This document shows positions 17,379 to 25,148 of a DNA stretch of 64,000 nt, piece by piece. Where the stretch lies: contig NZ_LYOY01000051.1 in the NCBI RefSeq assembly GCF_001653515.1, forward strand, positions 1,384,001 through 1,448,000, written 5' to 3'. This DNA comes from Streptomyces sp. ERV7 (lineage in GTDB: Bacteria; Actinomycetota; Actinomycetes; Streptomycetales; Streptomycetaceae). Positions within the stretch are counted from its first letter, which is position 1, and the number at the start of each line of letters is the position of its first letter. A program made the position numbers and the translations under genes. A model generated the notes under the pieces. The model had not been told where the DNA came from. It did no database searches and worked only from the letters and a program-made list of their open reading frames with translations.

Positions 17379-17409
17379 TTGACAATAGGCAAGTAAATGC
17401 CTGCATAAT
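17379..17409 (+). promoter_or_regulatory. Promoter with embedded ArsR-type operator upstream of the SRPBCC gene
   Basis: TTGACA (17379-17384) and CATAAT (17404-17409) form a good -35/-10 pair with a 19-bp spacer. The spacer contains the inverted repeat AGGCA-N6-TGCCT (17387-17402). The whole 362-bp gap 17165-17526 otherwise holds no gene, only this promoter and, on the other strand, the permease leader. SRPBCC/AHSA1 genes are commonly controlled by ArsR-type repressors, but none is encoded next to this one. Confidence 0.55.
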
Positions 17410-17526
17410 GAGCGTGCGAGCCGCTGGGCAGGTGTGTGTGCCAGTCGGCGGCCCGGCACGTCGGCGTTCGATGAACCCCGTCCGCAAGCGATCAGCGTCA
17501 TCCGGAACAAGGCAGAGGAGTACGCC

Positions 17527-18006
17527 ATGACTGGCGAAACCATGTCCGTGCCGAGCTACGTATACGTCACCTACATCCGCGCCGGTGCGGAGCAGGTGTG
17601 GGAGGCCCTGACGGACGCGGATCTGACGGCGCGCTACTGGGCGCACGCCAACGTTTCGGACTGGCGGCCGGGCTCCGCCTGGGAGCACCGGCGCGTCGAC
17701 GGGTCGGACGTGGTCGACGTCGTCGGCCGGGTCATCGCGGCCGAGCCGCCCACGCGGTTGGTCGTCACCTTCGAGGACACTCCCGACGCCGCGGCGACGC
17801 GGGACCCGTCGGTCGTCACCTTCCTCGTTGAACCGCACAAGGACATCGTCCGGCTCACCGTCACCCACGAGAACCTCCCCAACGTGGAGATGCTCAACGG
17901 TATTTCGCACGGCTGGCCCGCCGTCCTGGCGAACCTCAAGTCCCTCCTCGAAACCGGTGAGGTCCTGCCGCAGGCGCCCTGGGAGATGTCCCGTCCGCAG
18001 GTGTGA
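17527..18006 (+). CDS. SRPBCC (AHSA1-like START fold) domain protein
   Basis: 159-residue cytoplasmic protein of the Aha1-C/START superfamily. The first strand and helix read YVYVTYIRAGAEQVWEALTDADLTARYW, followed by WRPGSAWEHRR, VIAAEPPTRLVVTFED and the closing helix GWPAVLANLKSLLETG, all diagnostic. Such proteins bind hydrophobic ligands; a specific ligand is unknown. ATG 17527 has AGAGGAG about six bases upstream. A DinB-like gene follows after 70 bp and is probably cotranscribed, a pairing often seen in actinomycetes. Confidence 0.85.
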   Translation: MTGETMSVPSYVYVTYIRAGAEQVWEALTDADLTARYWAHANVSDWRPGSAWEHRRVDGSDVVDVVGRVIAAEPPTRLVVTFEDTPDAAATRDPSVVTFLVEPHKDIVRLTVTHENLPNVEMLNGISHGWPAVLANLKSLLETGEVLPQAPWEMSRPQV

Positions 18007-18076
18007 GGGCGGCGGTGGCCACGACCTCTCCCGTACGCACTCCGTACACGTACGCAGAAAGAGAAGGTGCGCAACC

Positions 18077-18583
18077 ATGGACACCACGACCCTGCGGGAC
18101 GCCTACCGCACGTTGCTGGAGGCCGCTGCCGCGGTGGCCGAGGCGGAGGGAGCGGTGGCCGTTCCACCTGCCGGAGAGTGGAACGCCGACCAGATCCTGG
18201 CCCATGTCTCCCTGGTCGGCGCCGCCACCATCGCCGCCGTCTCGTCCGTCACGGCGGGGGTGCACACGACGTATGACAACCGTGTCGCGCTCGACCTCTG
18301 GACCATCGAGCGCACCATCGAGCGCGCCGGTGGCAACACCGGGCTGCGCCACCGTATCGGCCTCCAGGCGGACGCCCTGTGCGCGCTCGGCGGGCCGGTG
18401 CTGAGCGAAGCCGAACTCGACACACCGGTACCCGCCCTGCTCCTGTCGAACGACAAACTCCTGGTCGATCAGCCCCTGTCGCTCAGGGGCATCGTCGTCG
18501 GCCTCGCGGACGGCGAACTGCCCGGCCACACACGTCAGTTGGTCGCGCTGCTGCCGGAGGTGGGCGGGGTCCGTCGAGGGTGA
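18077..18583 (+). CDS. DinB-like helical-bundle protein
   Basis: 168 residues. The sequence fits the four-helix DinB/mycothiol-dependent enzyme fold: an N-terminal helix LRDAYRTLLEAAAAV, the EWNADQILAHVSLVGAATIAAV helix with one candidate metal histidine, and a C-terminal SLRGIVVGLADGELPGHTRQLVALLPE helix with another. The full H-x3-H metal triad is not obvious, so it may be a divergent or inactive member. It lies downstream of the SRPBCC gene and presumably shares its promoter. Confidence 0.6.
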   Translation: MDTTTLRDAYRTLLEAAAAVAEAEGAVAVPPAGEWNADQILAHVSLVGAATIAAVSSVTAGVHTTYDNRVALDLWTIERTIERAGGNTGLRHRIGLQADALCALGGPVLSEAELDTPVPALLLSNDKLLVDQPLSLRGIVVGLADGELPGHTRQLVALLPEVGGVRRG

Positions 18584-18659
18584 GCGGTGCCCGGTAGCCC
18601 CTGTGCCGCAGGAGCGCGAGGAGTAGGGCCTGCCGGGCAGCGCCGTACGCGGTGGTGGC

Positions 18660-19235
18660 TCAGTCGCGGAGCCCGGAGTCGATGATGTGCTCGGCGAGCT
18701 CGCGGGACGCGGCGGCGGGCCGACTCCCGGGGCGGGTCGCACCGGCGGCGAGCAGTCCGTCGACGAGGAGGAGCAGCTGGTCGGCGGCGAACTCCGGCCG
18801 CGCGTGCCCGAGGGCGGCGAACTCGTCGGTGAAGAGGCCGTGGAGGACGCGCCGGTAGGCCCGGGTGACCTCGTGTCCGGGGTGCTCCGGGTCGGAGAGC
18901 GCGAGGTCGGCGGCGAGGTAGCGGCAGCCGTGGAAGTCGGGCTCGGACGCGATGCGGCCGAGCCGGTCGACCACCGCGAGGAGCCGGACCCGGGGCTCGT
19001 CACCCGCGTCGGCCATCGTCGCGCGGTACCGCTCCTCGTCCTCGGCGGTGCTGCGCCGCAGCATCTCCGCGATGAGGCCGTCCTTGCCGCCGAAGTGCTC
19101 GTACAGCGAACGCCGGGCGACGCCCGCCGCCTTGAGCAGTGCGTCCACGCCGACGCCGACGCCCTGGGTGTAGGTCAACTCCTGGGCGGCGAGCAGCAGT
19201 CGCTCACGGGGGCCGGGCTTGGCGGAGGTGGTCAT
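18660..19235 (-). CDS. TetR/AcrR-family transcriptional regulator
   Basis: 191-residue repressor. The N-terminal DNA-binding domain is clear: RERLLLAAQELTYTQGVGVGVDALLKAAGVARRSLYEHFGGKDGLIAEML (about residues 9-58). The C-terminal part is the variable ligand-binding helical domain, with DFHGCRYLAADLAL and RAYRRVLHGLFTDEF typical of the TetR_C subgroup. ATG 19235 is the natural start. It is divergent from a SnoaL-like gene 90 bp away, and the gap holds palindromic GGTCTA/TAGACC half-sites, so it almost surely represses itself and that gene. Confidence 0.92.
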   Translation of the reverse strand: MTTSAKPGPRERLLLAAQELTYTQGVGVGVDALLKAAGVARRSLYEHFGGKDGLIAEMLRRSTAEDEERYRATMADAGDEPRVRLLAVVDRLGRIASEPDFHGCRYLAADLALSDPEHPGHEVTRAYRRVLHGLFTDEFAALGHARPEFAADQLLLLVDGLLAAGATRPGSRPAAASRELAEHIIDSGLRD

Positions 19236-19273
19236 GCCGTGATTGTGCCAGCCCTTGACTCGGTAGAACAACC

Positions 19274-19305
19274 GGTCTATCTATATATGTAGACCGATTG
19301 GTCTA
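19274..19305. promoter_or_regulatory. TetR-type operator in the divergent TetR/SnoaL promoter
   Basis: Half-sites GGTCTA (19274-19279), TAGACC (19290-19295) and GGTCTA (19300-19305) make two overlapping dyads. The tighter one, TAGACCGATTGGTCTA (19290-19305), has 6-bp arms with a 4-bp centre, typical of autoregulated TetR genes that recognise an AGACC-type core. Confidence 0.65.
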
Positions 19306-19324
19306 CTGCTTCCGGGGAGGATTC

Positions 19325-19720
19325 ATGTCCGTACGCGGCACCGCCGACGTCATCGAGCTCTTCAACCGTGCGTTCACCGACCACGAGGCCGATCTCCTGC
19401 TCGACCTCATCGCCGAGGAGTGCGTCATGGAGAGCGTCCAGCCCGCGCCGCGCGGGGAGCGGGTCGTCGGGCGTGAAGCCTGTACGCAGTGGTGGACCGT
19501 GCTTGTCGAGGACCGAGGCTCGCAGTTCCTGCCGCAGGAGGTGATCGTGGCGGGCGAGCGCGCCACGATCCTGTGGAACTACCGCTTCGGGGACGGCCCC
19601 CACGACTGGGTGAGCGGCGTCAACGTCATGCGTGTGGTGGACGGCCGCATCGTCGAGGCCCTCGGCTTCAGCAAGACCGCGGGCGAGGTCCCGCTGGCTT
19701 CGGAATCCGACGCGGTGTGA
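19325..19720 (+). CDS. SnoaL/NTF2-like protein
   Basis: 131-residue alpha+beta barrel protein of the NTF2/SnoaL superfamily. The first helix pair reads VIELFNRAFTDHEADLLLDLIAEECVMESVQP, then the GREACTQWWTVL helix and beta strands ending GVNVMRVVDGRIVEALGFSK. Members range from polyketide cyclases to ketosteroid isomerases and detoxification helpers; the reaction here is unknown. ATG 19325 with GGGGAGG upstream fits. Divergent from, and presumably repressed by, the adjacent TetR protein. Confidence 0.82.
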   Translation: MSVRGTADVIELFNRAFTDHEADLLLDLIAEECVMESVQPAPRGERVVGREACTQWWTVLVEDRGSQFLPQEVIVAGERATILWNYRFGDGPHDWVSGVNVMRVVDGRIVEALGFSKTAGEVPLASESDAV

Positions 19721-19841
19721 TGTCGGGGGTGGCGTCTTCTCCGGAGCCGCAACCTCGCGCCTGGTCGCACGTCGTACAGGGCAAGGGACGTTCCCCGCAG
19801 TCCCGTCAGTCTCCGTACGCGAAGCATCAGGAAAGGCGGCA

Positions 19842-20906
19842 ATGTCAGCCAAATACCGGTCGCTGTATCGGTCGTTCCCGCACAAGATCGCCACCACGTC
19901 AGCCCTTCTGCTGGCTGCCACCATGGCCGCCCTGCTGTCGCCGGGCAGCGCCGCCCTCGCCGCGGAACCGGAGTCCATCAGCACGCATTCCGGTGCCACC
20001 ACGCAACAGGAGCGCCGCCAGGTCGACGCCTACTGGACCCCGGCACGTATGAAGCTGGCGGGTGCCCTGGTCCCCGAGATCACCCCCGTACCCGAGGACG
20101 ACAACACGCCCGACGATCCGCTTCCGCTGCCCGCCGACACCCCTGATTCCGGGGCCACTTGGAGGTACGGGGGCGCGGTGGGCACGAGTGTCGGGCGGCT
20201 CTTCTTCACCTTCGCCGACGGCTACGACGGCAGTTGCACCGCGACGGTCGTCCGCAGCGCGAACCGCAGCACCGTCATCACAGCGGCGCACTGTCTGAGG
20301 AGTGTCGGGGCTCCCGCCGCCGACGGCACCTGGAACCACAACCTCTATTTCGTGCCCGGCTATCGCAACGGAACGAAGCCGCTGGGCGGCTTCACCGTGA
20401 AGAGCGCGGCCACTTCCTCCCGCTGGAACACCGATCCGGGCGGGACGACATCGGCGGACATCGCCGTCGCCGGCTACGACACGGGAATCCTCGTCGCCAA
20501 CCCCTCGGCCGAGGGGCGGAGGATCGCGGATGTCACGGGCAGCCAGAAGATCGCCTTCACCAAGCCCGTCCAGGGCGAGTTCATTCATGCCTTCGGGTAT
20601 CCGAAGGCCCGCCTCAACGACCCCACGGCCAAACACGCCGGATCACGCATGATCCACTGCGCGGGGCCGGCCAGGCCCGGCCCCGAGGCGCCCCTTCTGT
20701 GGGGTGAGTCGTGCGACATGTCGAGCGGGGCGAGCGGCGGCCCCCACTTCGCCCGGTTCGACCCCCGAACCGGAACCGGAACCGTCGTCGGCGTCACCAG
20801 TACCACCGACGAACTCGCGGGCGGTCCCACACCCACGCTCTACGCCACCCGCCTGGGTGACAGCGCACGCCACCTCTACGACTGGGCGCAGACCCGACCG
20901 CTCTGA
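19842..20906 (+). CDS. Secreted trypsin-like serine protease (S1 fold)
   Basis: 354 residues. Residues 1-41 form a Sec signal peptide (basic n-region with Lys/Arg, hydrophobic core ALLLAATMAALLSPG, AxA site). A propeptide-like acidic and Pro-rich stretch follows (EITPVPEDDNTPDDPLPLPAD). The catalytic triad is visible: His in STVITAAHCLR, Asp in TTSADIAVAGYD, Ser in MSSGASGGPHF. It resembles the extracellular peptidase/glutamyl endopeptidase-like group rather than chymotrypsin SprA/B. ATG 19842 has GAAAGG upstream. A perfect 13-bp-arm hairpin follows the stop, so it is monocistronic. Confidence 0.88.
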   Translation: MSAKYRSLYRSFPHKIATTSALLLAATMAALLSPGSAALAAEPESISTHSGATTQQERRQVDAYWTPARMKLAGALVPEITPVPEDDNTPDDPLPLPADTPDSGATWRYGGAVGTSVGRLFFTFADGYDGSCTATVVRSANRSTVITAAHCLRSVGAPAADGTWNHNLYFVPGYRNGTKPLGGFTVKSAATSSRWNTDPGGTTSADIAVAGYDTGILVANPSAEGRRIADVTGSQKIAFTKPVQGEFIHAFGYPKARLNDPTAKHAGSRMIHCAGPARPGPEAPLLWGESCDMSSGASGGPHFARFDPRTGTGTVVGVTSTTDELAGGPTPTLYATRLGDSARHLYDWAQTRPL

Positions 20907-20919
20907 GGGGAAGCCAGGG

Positions 20920-20958
20920 CCTGTTCGGCCGGCCGGCACACATCCCCGGCCGAACAGG
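20920..20958 (+). terminator. Strong hairpin after the secreted protease gene
   Basis: Perfect 13-bp arms, CCTGTTCGGCCGG (20920-20932) and CCGGCCGAACAGG (20946-20958), with a 13-nt loop, starting 14 bases past the stop codon. Confidence 0.75.
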
Positions 20959-20993
20959 ATCCGCACGTACCGTCCACCACCGCCCCACCCACA

Positions 20994-21060
20994 CTTGCAA
21001 GTTGTTGAAAACTTGCCGACAAGCGACGACTTGATCCTATTCTTGCCGGAGATCGCAAGA
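20994..21060. promoter_or_regulatory. Cluster of CTTGC/GCAAG repeats upstream of the FlgD-Ig gene
   Basis: CTTGCAAG (20994-21001) overlaps a dyad with GCAAGTT (20997-21003) and AACTTGC (21010-21016), 6-bp spacer. A second dyad, TCTTGC (21041-21046) and GCAAGA (21055-21060), lies 25 bp on. Three related elements within 70 bp, in the only promoter region of the downstream secreted protein gene, suggest cooperative regulator binding. Confidence 0.5.
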
Positions 21061-21131
21061 TCATCTGGCTTGTACGCGACGGTGTCCGGCACCATCCCTG
21101 CCGCCGCCGTCCGTCAACGAGGGGGTAGACC

Positions 21132-23432
21132 ATGTTCGTCCCGAGGAAGCACCCGAGAAAACACCCGAGACGCGGCAGACGCGGAGCGGCTCTCGCCTTA
21201 GGTGTTCTCGCACTCGCATCGAGCGCCGTCCTGACGGCACCCGCGACCGCTCAGGCCGCCGACCCCTCCGGGGTCCTCATACCGGCGCCGGACGCCTACG
21301 CCGACCTCGCCGACACACTCCTCTCGACCAGCAACAACGGGGTGCTGCACCAGGAGGAGGGATCGGCGAGCTATCTGTGGACCAACACCTACAACCGCCA
21401 GACCGTCCCGGTGACCGCCCTGGACGGCGTACCCCGTGCAGCGATCTTCACGCAGCACGACGAGTACGACCGGGCGGCGTACGCCACCACGGTGGACGGC
21501 ACCACCACCATCACTCTGGTCAACGTCGAGAAGAACACCAGGACGGACCTGACCCTGCCGCAGGGATACTCCCACCCTCGGATGTCCGGAGGCTTCGTCC
21601 TCGCCACCCGGGCGACGGAAGACGGCGGACACGATCTGCGCGTGCTGCGGCCCAGCGGCGCGAGCACACCGTACGACGTCGCGGTACGGCTGCCGGCGGG
21701 CGCCACCGCCGAGGCCGAACCGGTGCTGTACGGCGGCGAGTCCACCTCCCTGGTCATCCGCTACCGCGTCGGCTCGACCTACGGCTACGGCGTCCTCAAC
21801 GGCATCTCCGGCGCCGTCAGCGCGCTGCCGGTCACGGGCGAGGCGAGCAGCTTCCGTATCACCCGCGATGTGATCACCTGGTTCACCCGCCAGGGCGGGC
21901 AGGGCGTGCGGGTGCTCTCGCGCACCACGCCCGGCGGCCCGCCGAAGGTCCTCGAACTGCCGCTGAAGTCCGCCGACAGCGAGGTCACCTCGTATGTCGT
22001 GGGCCGGAACGTGCTGTGGAGCGAGGGGGCCAAGGGCGCTCTGAACCTGACGCCGATCGACGGCGCGGAGTCTCCCCGGGTGCTCCTCACCGAGTTCGAA
22101 CAGGGACTGGAGCGCTCCGACAGCATGCTCACCGCGCTCGGCAGGACCGCCGACGGCACCCGCGCCATCCACCTGTTCACCGTGGACGGCAGCGGACTCG
22201 TCTTCGACCTGCCGCTGCGTGTGCTGAAGCCGGCCAAGAAGGCGGACGGCTCGGTGCGGGCGCTCGGTCTGGACCGGGGAACCGTCCGGTTCGCCGACGC
22301 GCTGCCCGACGCGGTGCGCCTGTACGGAAAGGACGTCGGCACCGGCCTCGACCCGGCCGCCGGAGCGGATCTGCCGGTCTTCGACGCCGCCGCGCCGGGG
22401 CGGTTCGCGGACGGCGGCGACGAGGGCCTGGCCCGGCTGGTCGCGGACCCCGACACCGGCAACGACGTCCTGGTCACCGGGGACGACCCCGCCAAGCCCG
22501 GCCACCGTCTGCCGCTGCCCGCCGCGGGCGGCCGCATCGTGGACGTCTCCCCGCAGTACCTGCTCTACCGGGCGCCCGGCGCCGACGGCAGGAACTACGT
22601 CGTCGACACCGCCCACGACAAGATCGTCCAAGAGCAGGCCGCACCGGCCGCCACCCTGGACCACTCCACGCTCTGGACCGCGCAGCCGAACAGCTCCGGC
22701 ACGCTGATCGCCACCGATCTGCGTACCGGCGAGCAGCGCGGTGCCATCGCCCTCCAGGCGGGCTGCGTTCCCGACGACCTGCAGACCAACGGCAAGCTCA
22801 TCTACTGGAGTTGCACCAGCCAGGACCGGGCGGGGGTGTACGATGCGACGGCCGACGTCGCGTACCCGGCACTGGCCCATGACGTGCTGCTGGGCGACGG
22901 CTTCCTCGCCCAGCGTGCGGCGGGCGACACCGTGCGCCTCACCGGCCTGAACGAGGACGGCACCACCACGGACCTCGGCCTGGTCAGCGGCGTCAAGGAC
23001 ACCTCCGCGACCGACAGCCGCGGCGTGACCTGGACGGCCGACCGGCACGCGGGCAAGATCGCCTTCGTCGACAAGGACGACACCGTCCACGTCACCGCGG
23101 TGCAGCGGACCGTCTCGCCGCTGACCGTGGCCGACAGCTCGGTCCCGGCGGCCTTCCGGACCGGCGACGGCGCTGTCTGGCAGCCCCGGTGGTGGCTCTC
23201 CAAGCCCGCCGCCTCCTGGAAGCTGACCCTGCGCGGCCGGGACACCGGCACCGTCGTCCGCACCTGGACCGGCACCGCCACACGCGGCACCGTGCCCGTC
23301 TCCTGGGACGGCACGACCACGAACGGCACCGCGCCCACCGGCGGCTACACCTGGTCCCTGACGGCCGCCCCCGCGGACGGCCAGGGCCCGTCCCTGCGCG
23401 TGTCCGGAACGCTGGACATCGCCGGTTCGTAA
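21132..23432 (+). CDS. Large secreted protein with C-terminal FlgD Ig-like domain; contains a TTA codon
   Basis: 766 residues. Residues 1-42 form a signal peptide (KHPRKHPRRGRRGAALALGVLALASS, cleavage near AQA-AD). Most of the protein is beta-rich, reading like a propeller or solenoid (repeats such as NNGVLHQEEGSASYLWTN and GNDVLVTGDDPAKPGHRLPLP). The last 75 residues form a FlgD-like Ig fold (WKLTLRGRDTGTVVRTWTG ... VSWDGTTTNGTAPTGGYTWSLTA). Streptomyces encode families of such proteins of unknown function. The RBS GAGGGGG is six bases before ATG. Codon 23 (21198-21200) is TTA, so translation should need the bldA tRNA and the gene may be developmentally expressed. Confidence 0.8.
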   Translation: MFVPRKHPRKHPRRGRRGAALALGVLALASSAVLTAPATAQAADPSGVLIPAPDAYADLADTLLSTSNNGVLHQEEGSASYLWTNTYNRQTVPVTALDGVPRAAIFTQHDEYDRAAYATTVDGTTTITLVNVEKNTRTDLTLPQGYSHPRMSGGFVLATRATEDGGHDLRVLRPSGASTPYDVAVRLPAGATAEAEPVLYGGESTSLVIRYRVGSTYGYGVLNGISGAVSALPVTGEASSFRITRDVITWFTRQGGQGVRVLSRTTPGGPPKVLELPLKSADSEVTSYVVGRNVLWSEGAKGALNLTPIDGAESPRVLLTEFEQGLERSDSMLTALGRTADGTRAIHLFTVDGSGLVFDLPLRVLKPAKKADGSVRALGLDRGTVRFADALPDAVRLYGKDVGTGLDPAAGADLPVFDAAAPGRFADGGDEGLARLVADPDTGNDVLVTGDDPAKPGHRLPLPAAGGRIVDVSPQYLLYRAPGADGRNYVVDTAHDKIVQEQAAPAATLDHSTLWTAQPNSSGTLIATDLRTGEQRGAIALQAGCVPDDLQTNGKLIYWSCTSQDRAGVYDATADVAYPALAHDVLLGDGFLAQRAAGDTVRLTGLNEDGTTTDLGLVSGVKDTSATDSRGVTWTADRHAGKIAFVDKDDTVHVTAVQRTVSPLTVADSSVPAAFRTGDGAVWQPRWWLSKPAASWKLTLRGRDTGTVVRTWTGTATRGTVPVSWDGTTTNGTAPTGGYTWSLTAAPADGQGPSLRVSGTLDIAGS

Positions 23433-23442
23433 CGGCTTCCTG

Positions 23443-23489
23443 CGGTGCGGGGGCGGCGGGCGGAACGCTGCCCCGCCACCCTCGCACCG
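23443..23489. terminator. Hairpin between convergent genes
   Basis: CGGTGCG (23443-23449) pairs with CGCACCG (23483-23489), with further GGGCGGC/GCCCCGCC-type pairing inside, in the gap between the FlgD-Ig gene and the convergent thioesterase gene. Confidence 0.5.
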
Positions 23490-23504
23490 TCTCGTCGGCT
23501 GGTA

Positions 23505-23939
23505 TCAGGCCGTGGAAGTCAGCTCCGGCACGCCCCTCGGGCTCCCGTCCGCGTCGATCGCCACGAACGTCAGCTGGGCCGTGGCGACCTCCGTCGTGGG
23601 GCCGGAGGCGTTCCAGCGTTCGGCCGTGACGTGGACGGCGACGTCCATCGAGGTGCGGCCGGCGCGTTCCAACTCGGCGTGCACCGTGAGCAGGTCGCCC
23701 GCGCGGACGGGGGACAGGAACGCCATGCGGTTCACCGAGACGGTGACGGCGGGGCCGTCCGCGTGGCGGCCCGCGGCGGCCGCGGCCGCGTCGTCGATCA
23801 GCTTCATGACGACGCCGCCGTGGATCGTGCCGTACAGATTGGTGTCGTGCTCGCTCATGATGTGCGCGAGGGTGACCCGGGAGTCGGCGGGTGCCTTGTG
23901 GGCGCGGCCGGTGGTCGTGCGGATGCCCATGGGGTGCAC
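23505..23939 (-). CDS. Acyl-CoA thioesterase (hotdog fold, YciA/BFIT-like)
   Basis: 144-residue hotdog protein. The catalytic helix region reads NLYGTIHGGVVMKLIDDAAAAAA, where the HGG and the Asp of LIDD are the usual acyl-CoA hydrolase active-site elements. It is followed by the strands VTVSVNRMAFLSPVRAGDLLTVHAELERAGRTSMDVAVHV. GTG 23939 is preferred (AAGGAG seven bases upstream) over ATG 23930. It hydrolyses acyl-CoA to fatty acid and CoA in the cytoplasm. It may be preceded by a cobalamin-riboswitch-like leader, which would be unexpected for this family. Confidence 0.85.
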   Translation of the reverse strand: MHPMGIRTTTGRAHKAPADSRVTLAHIMSEHDTNLYGTIHGGVVMKLIDDAAAAAAGRHADGPAVTVSVNRMAFLSPVRAGDLLTVHAELERAGRTSMDVAVHVTAERWNASGPTTEVATAQLTFVAIDADGSPRGVPELTSTA

Positions 23940-24124
23940 GGGACTCTCCTTCGCGAGTCGCGGTGGGGATCCCGGGCGGTTGGTCGCGAGGAACCGGAAT
24001 TCGCCGAGAAGCGAAGGCGAAGGGTGCGGAGGATCGGCAGCGCCGGTGGCACGCGTGTCCGAGTGCGTGTCCGCCCGCTCCGCCGGCCCTCCCCTCGAAG
24101 GCCGCCGAGATCACCGTACGCACG

Positions 24125-24230
24125 GGTGGCGCACGGGCAGTGGCAGGTCTTCGGACTCGCGGGCCGCCCAGCGGCCCGCCCCCGCCTGGTCGAGGGGCGG
24201 GACCGCATGAAAGCCCGGCTCACCCTGGTG
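24125..24230 (-). ncRNA. Cobalamin-riboswitch-like element (possibly decayed), antisense to the lipoprotein start
   Basis: Read on the minus strand, 24158-24142 gives GAGTCCGAAGACCTGCC, which is close to the B12-box consensus. Just 5' of it is a strong hairpin, GCGGGCCGC-TGG-GCGGCCCGC, in the P6-like position. Further 5' comes GCGGTCCCGCC (24206-24196) and GGGTGAGCCGG (24225-24215), which recall the conserved core GGTGA...CCGG...GCGGTCCCGC. The ACTGT element normally following the core is not conserved (CCTCG instead), so it may be a remnant. Its 5' part overlaps the start of the + strand lipoprotein gene. The next minus-strand gene is the thioesterase, about 190 bp on. Confidence 0.45.
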
Positions 24231-25148
24231 GGCGCACTACTCGCCGTCACCGCCTGCACCACCGGCCCCACCCTCGAAAACCAAGGCACCGTCACCGCAC
24301 CCCCCGGCGACAGCAAACACCTCACCATCGGCACCGCCGGATTCACCGAGAGCGATCTCCTCGCCCAGATGTACGCCCTGCTCCTCAACCACGCCGGCTA
24401 CCGCACCAAGATCCTCTCGGTCACCAACCGCGAGCTGTACGAACCCGCCCTGGAAGCCGGGCAGATCGACGTCGTGCCCGAGTACGCCGCCACCTTCGCC
24501 GACTGGCTCAACGCCAAGGCCAACGGGCCCGACGCACCGGCCGTCGGCTCGCCCGACCTCGCCACCACCATGAGTGCCCTGCGCACCCTCGCCGCCCCAC
24601 GCGGCCTCACCGTCCTCGACCCCGGCAAGGCAGTCGACCAGAACGCCTTCGCCGTGACCGCCGCGTACGCCCGGGAGCACAAACTCAAGACGCTCAGCGA
24701 TCTGGGTGCGGCGAAGCTGCCCGTACGGCTCGCCGCGGGGGACGAGTGCGTGCAGCGGCCCTACTGTGAACCGGGGTTGAAGAAGACGTACGGCATCGAC
24801 ATCACGGCCGTCGACCCCAAGGGCGTAGGCACCACCCAGTCCAAACAGGCCGTGCAGAACGGGCAGGACCAGATGGTCCTCACCACGACGACGGACGCGA
24901 CCCTGGACGCCTTCGGGCTGGTGCTCCTCGCCGACGACCGCCATCTCCAGAACGCCGACTACATCGTGCCCGTCGTCAACCGGTCGCGGGCGGGGAGCGA
25001 GGGCGTCACGCGCGCGCTGGGCGCGCTCAACACCGTACTGACGACCGCGGACCTGGCGAGTCTCAACCAGCAGGTGGACAGCTGGCGGCGGCTGCCGAAG
25101 GACGTGGCCAAAGACTACTTGGTGTCGAAGGGCCTGTTGCGGCCCTGA
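24207..25148 (+). CDS. Glycine betaine/choline-type ABC transporter substrate-binding lipoprotein
   Basis: 313-residue OpuAC/OsmF-type periplasmic-binding-like protein anchored as a lipoprotein. The signal peptide ends in LLAVTAC with the lipobox Cys at residue 17. The mature domain shows LTIGTAGFTESDLLAQMYALLLNHAGYRT, the glycine-betaine family opening, then the VVPEYAATFADWL motif (usually EYxGT), and the second-lobe GVTRALGALNTVLTTADLASLNQQVD ending typical of OpuCC/ProX. No permease or ATPase is adjacent; an OpuCA-type ATPase lies about 14 kb away. The 3' end overlaps the convergent GNAT gene by 34 bp. Confidence 0.82.
   Translation: MKARLTLVGALLAVTACTTGPTLENQGTVTAPPGDSKHLTIGTAGFTESDLLAQMYALLLNHAGYRTKILSVTNRELYEPALEAGQIDVVPEYAATFADWLNAKANGPDAPAVGSPDLATTMSALRTLAAPRGLTVLDPGKAVDQNAFAVTAAYAREHKLKTLSDLGAAKLPVRLAAGDECVQRPYCEPGLKKTYGIDITAVDPKGVGTTQSKQAVQNGQDQMVLTTTTDATLDAFGLVLLADDRHLQNADYIVPVVNRSRAGSEGVTRALGALNTVLTTADLASLNQQVDSWRRLPKDVAKDYLVSKGLLRP

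Noticed and set aside
17165..17526. A gene in the 362-bp gap between the permease and SRPBCC genes
   Set aside because: Only short non-coding-like frames; the region holds the promoter and operator described.
21198..23090. 630-codon minus-strand frame inside the FlgD-Ig gene
   Set aside because: Composition is typical of antisense high-GC frames; the plus-strand gene has a signal peptide and an Ig domain.
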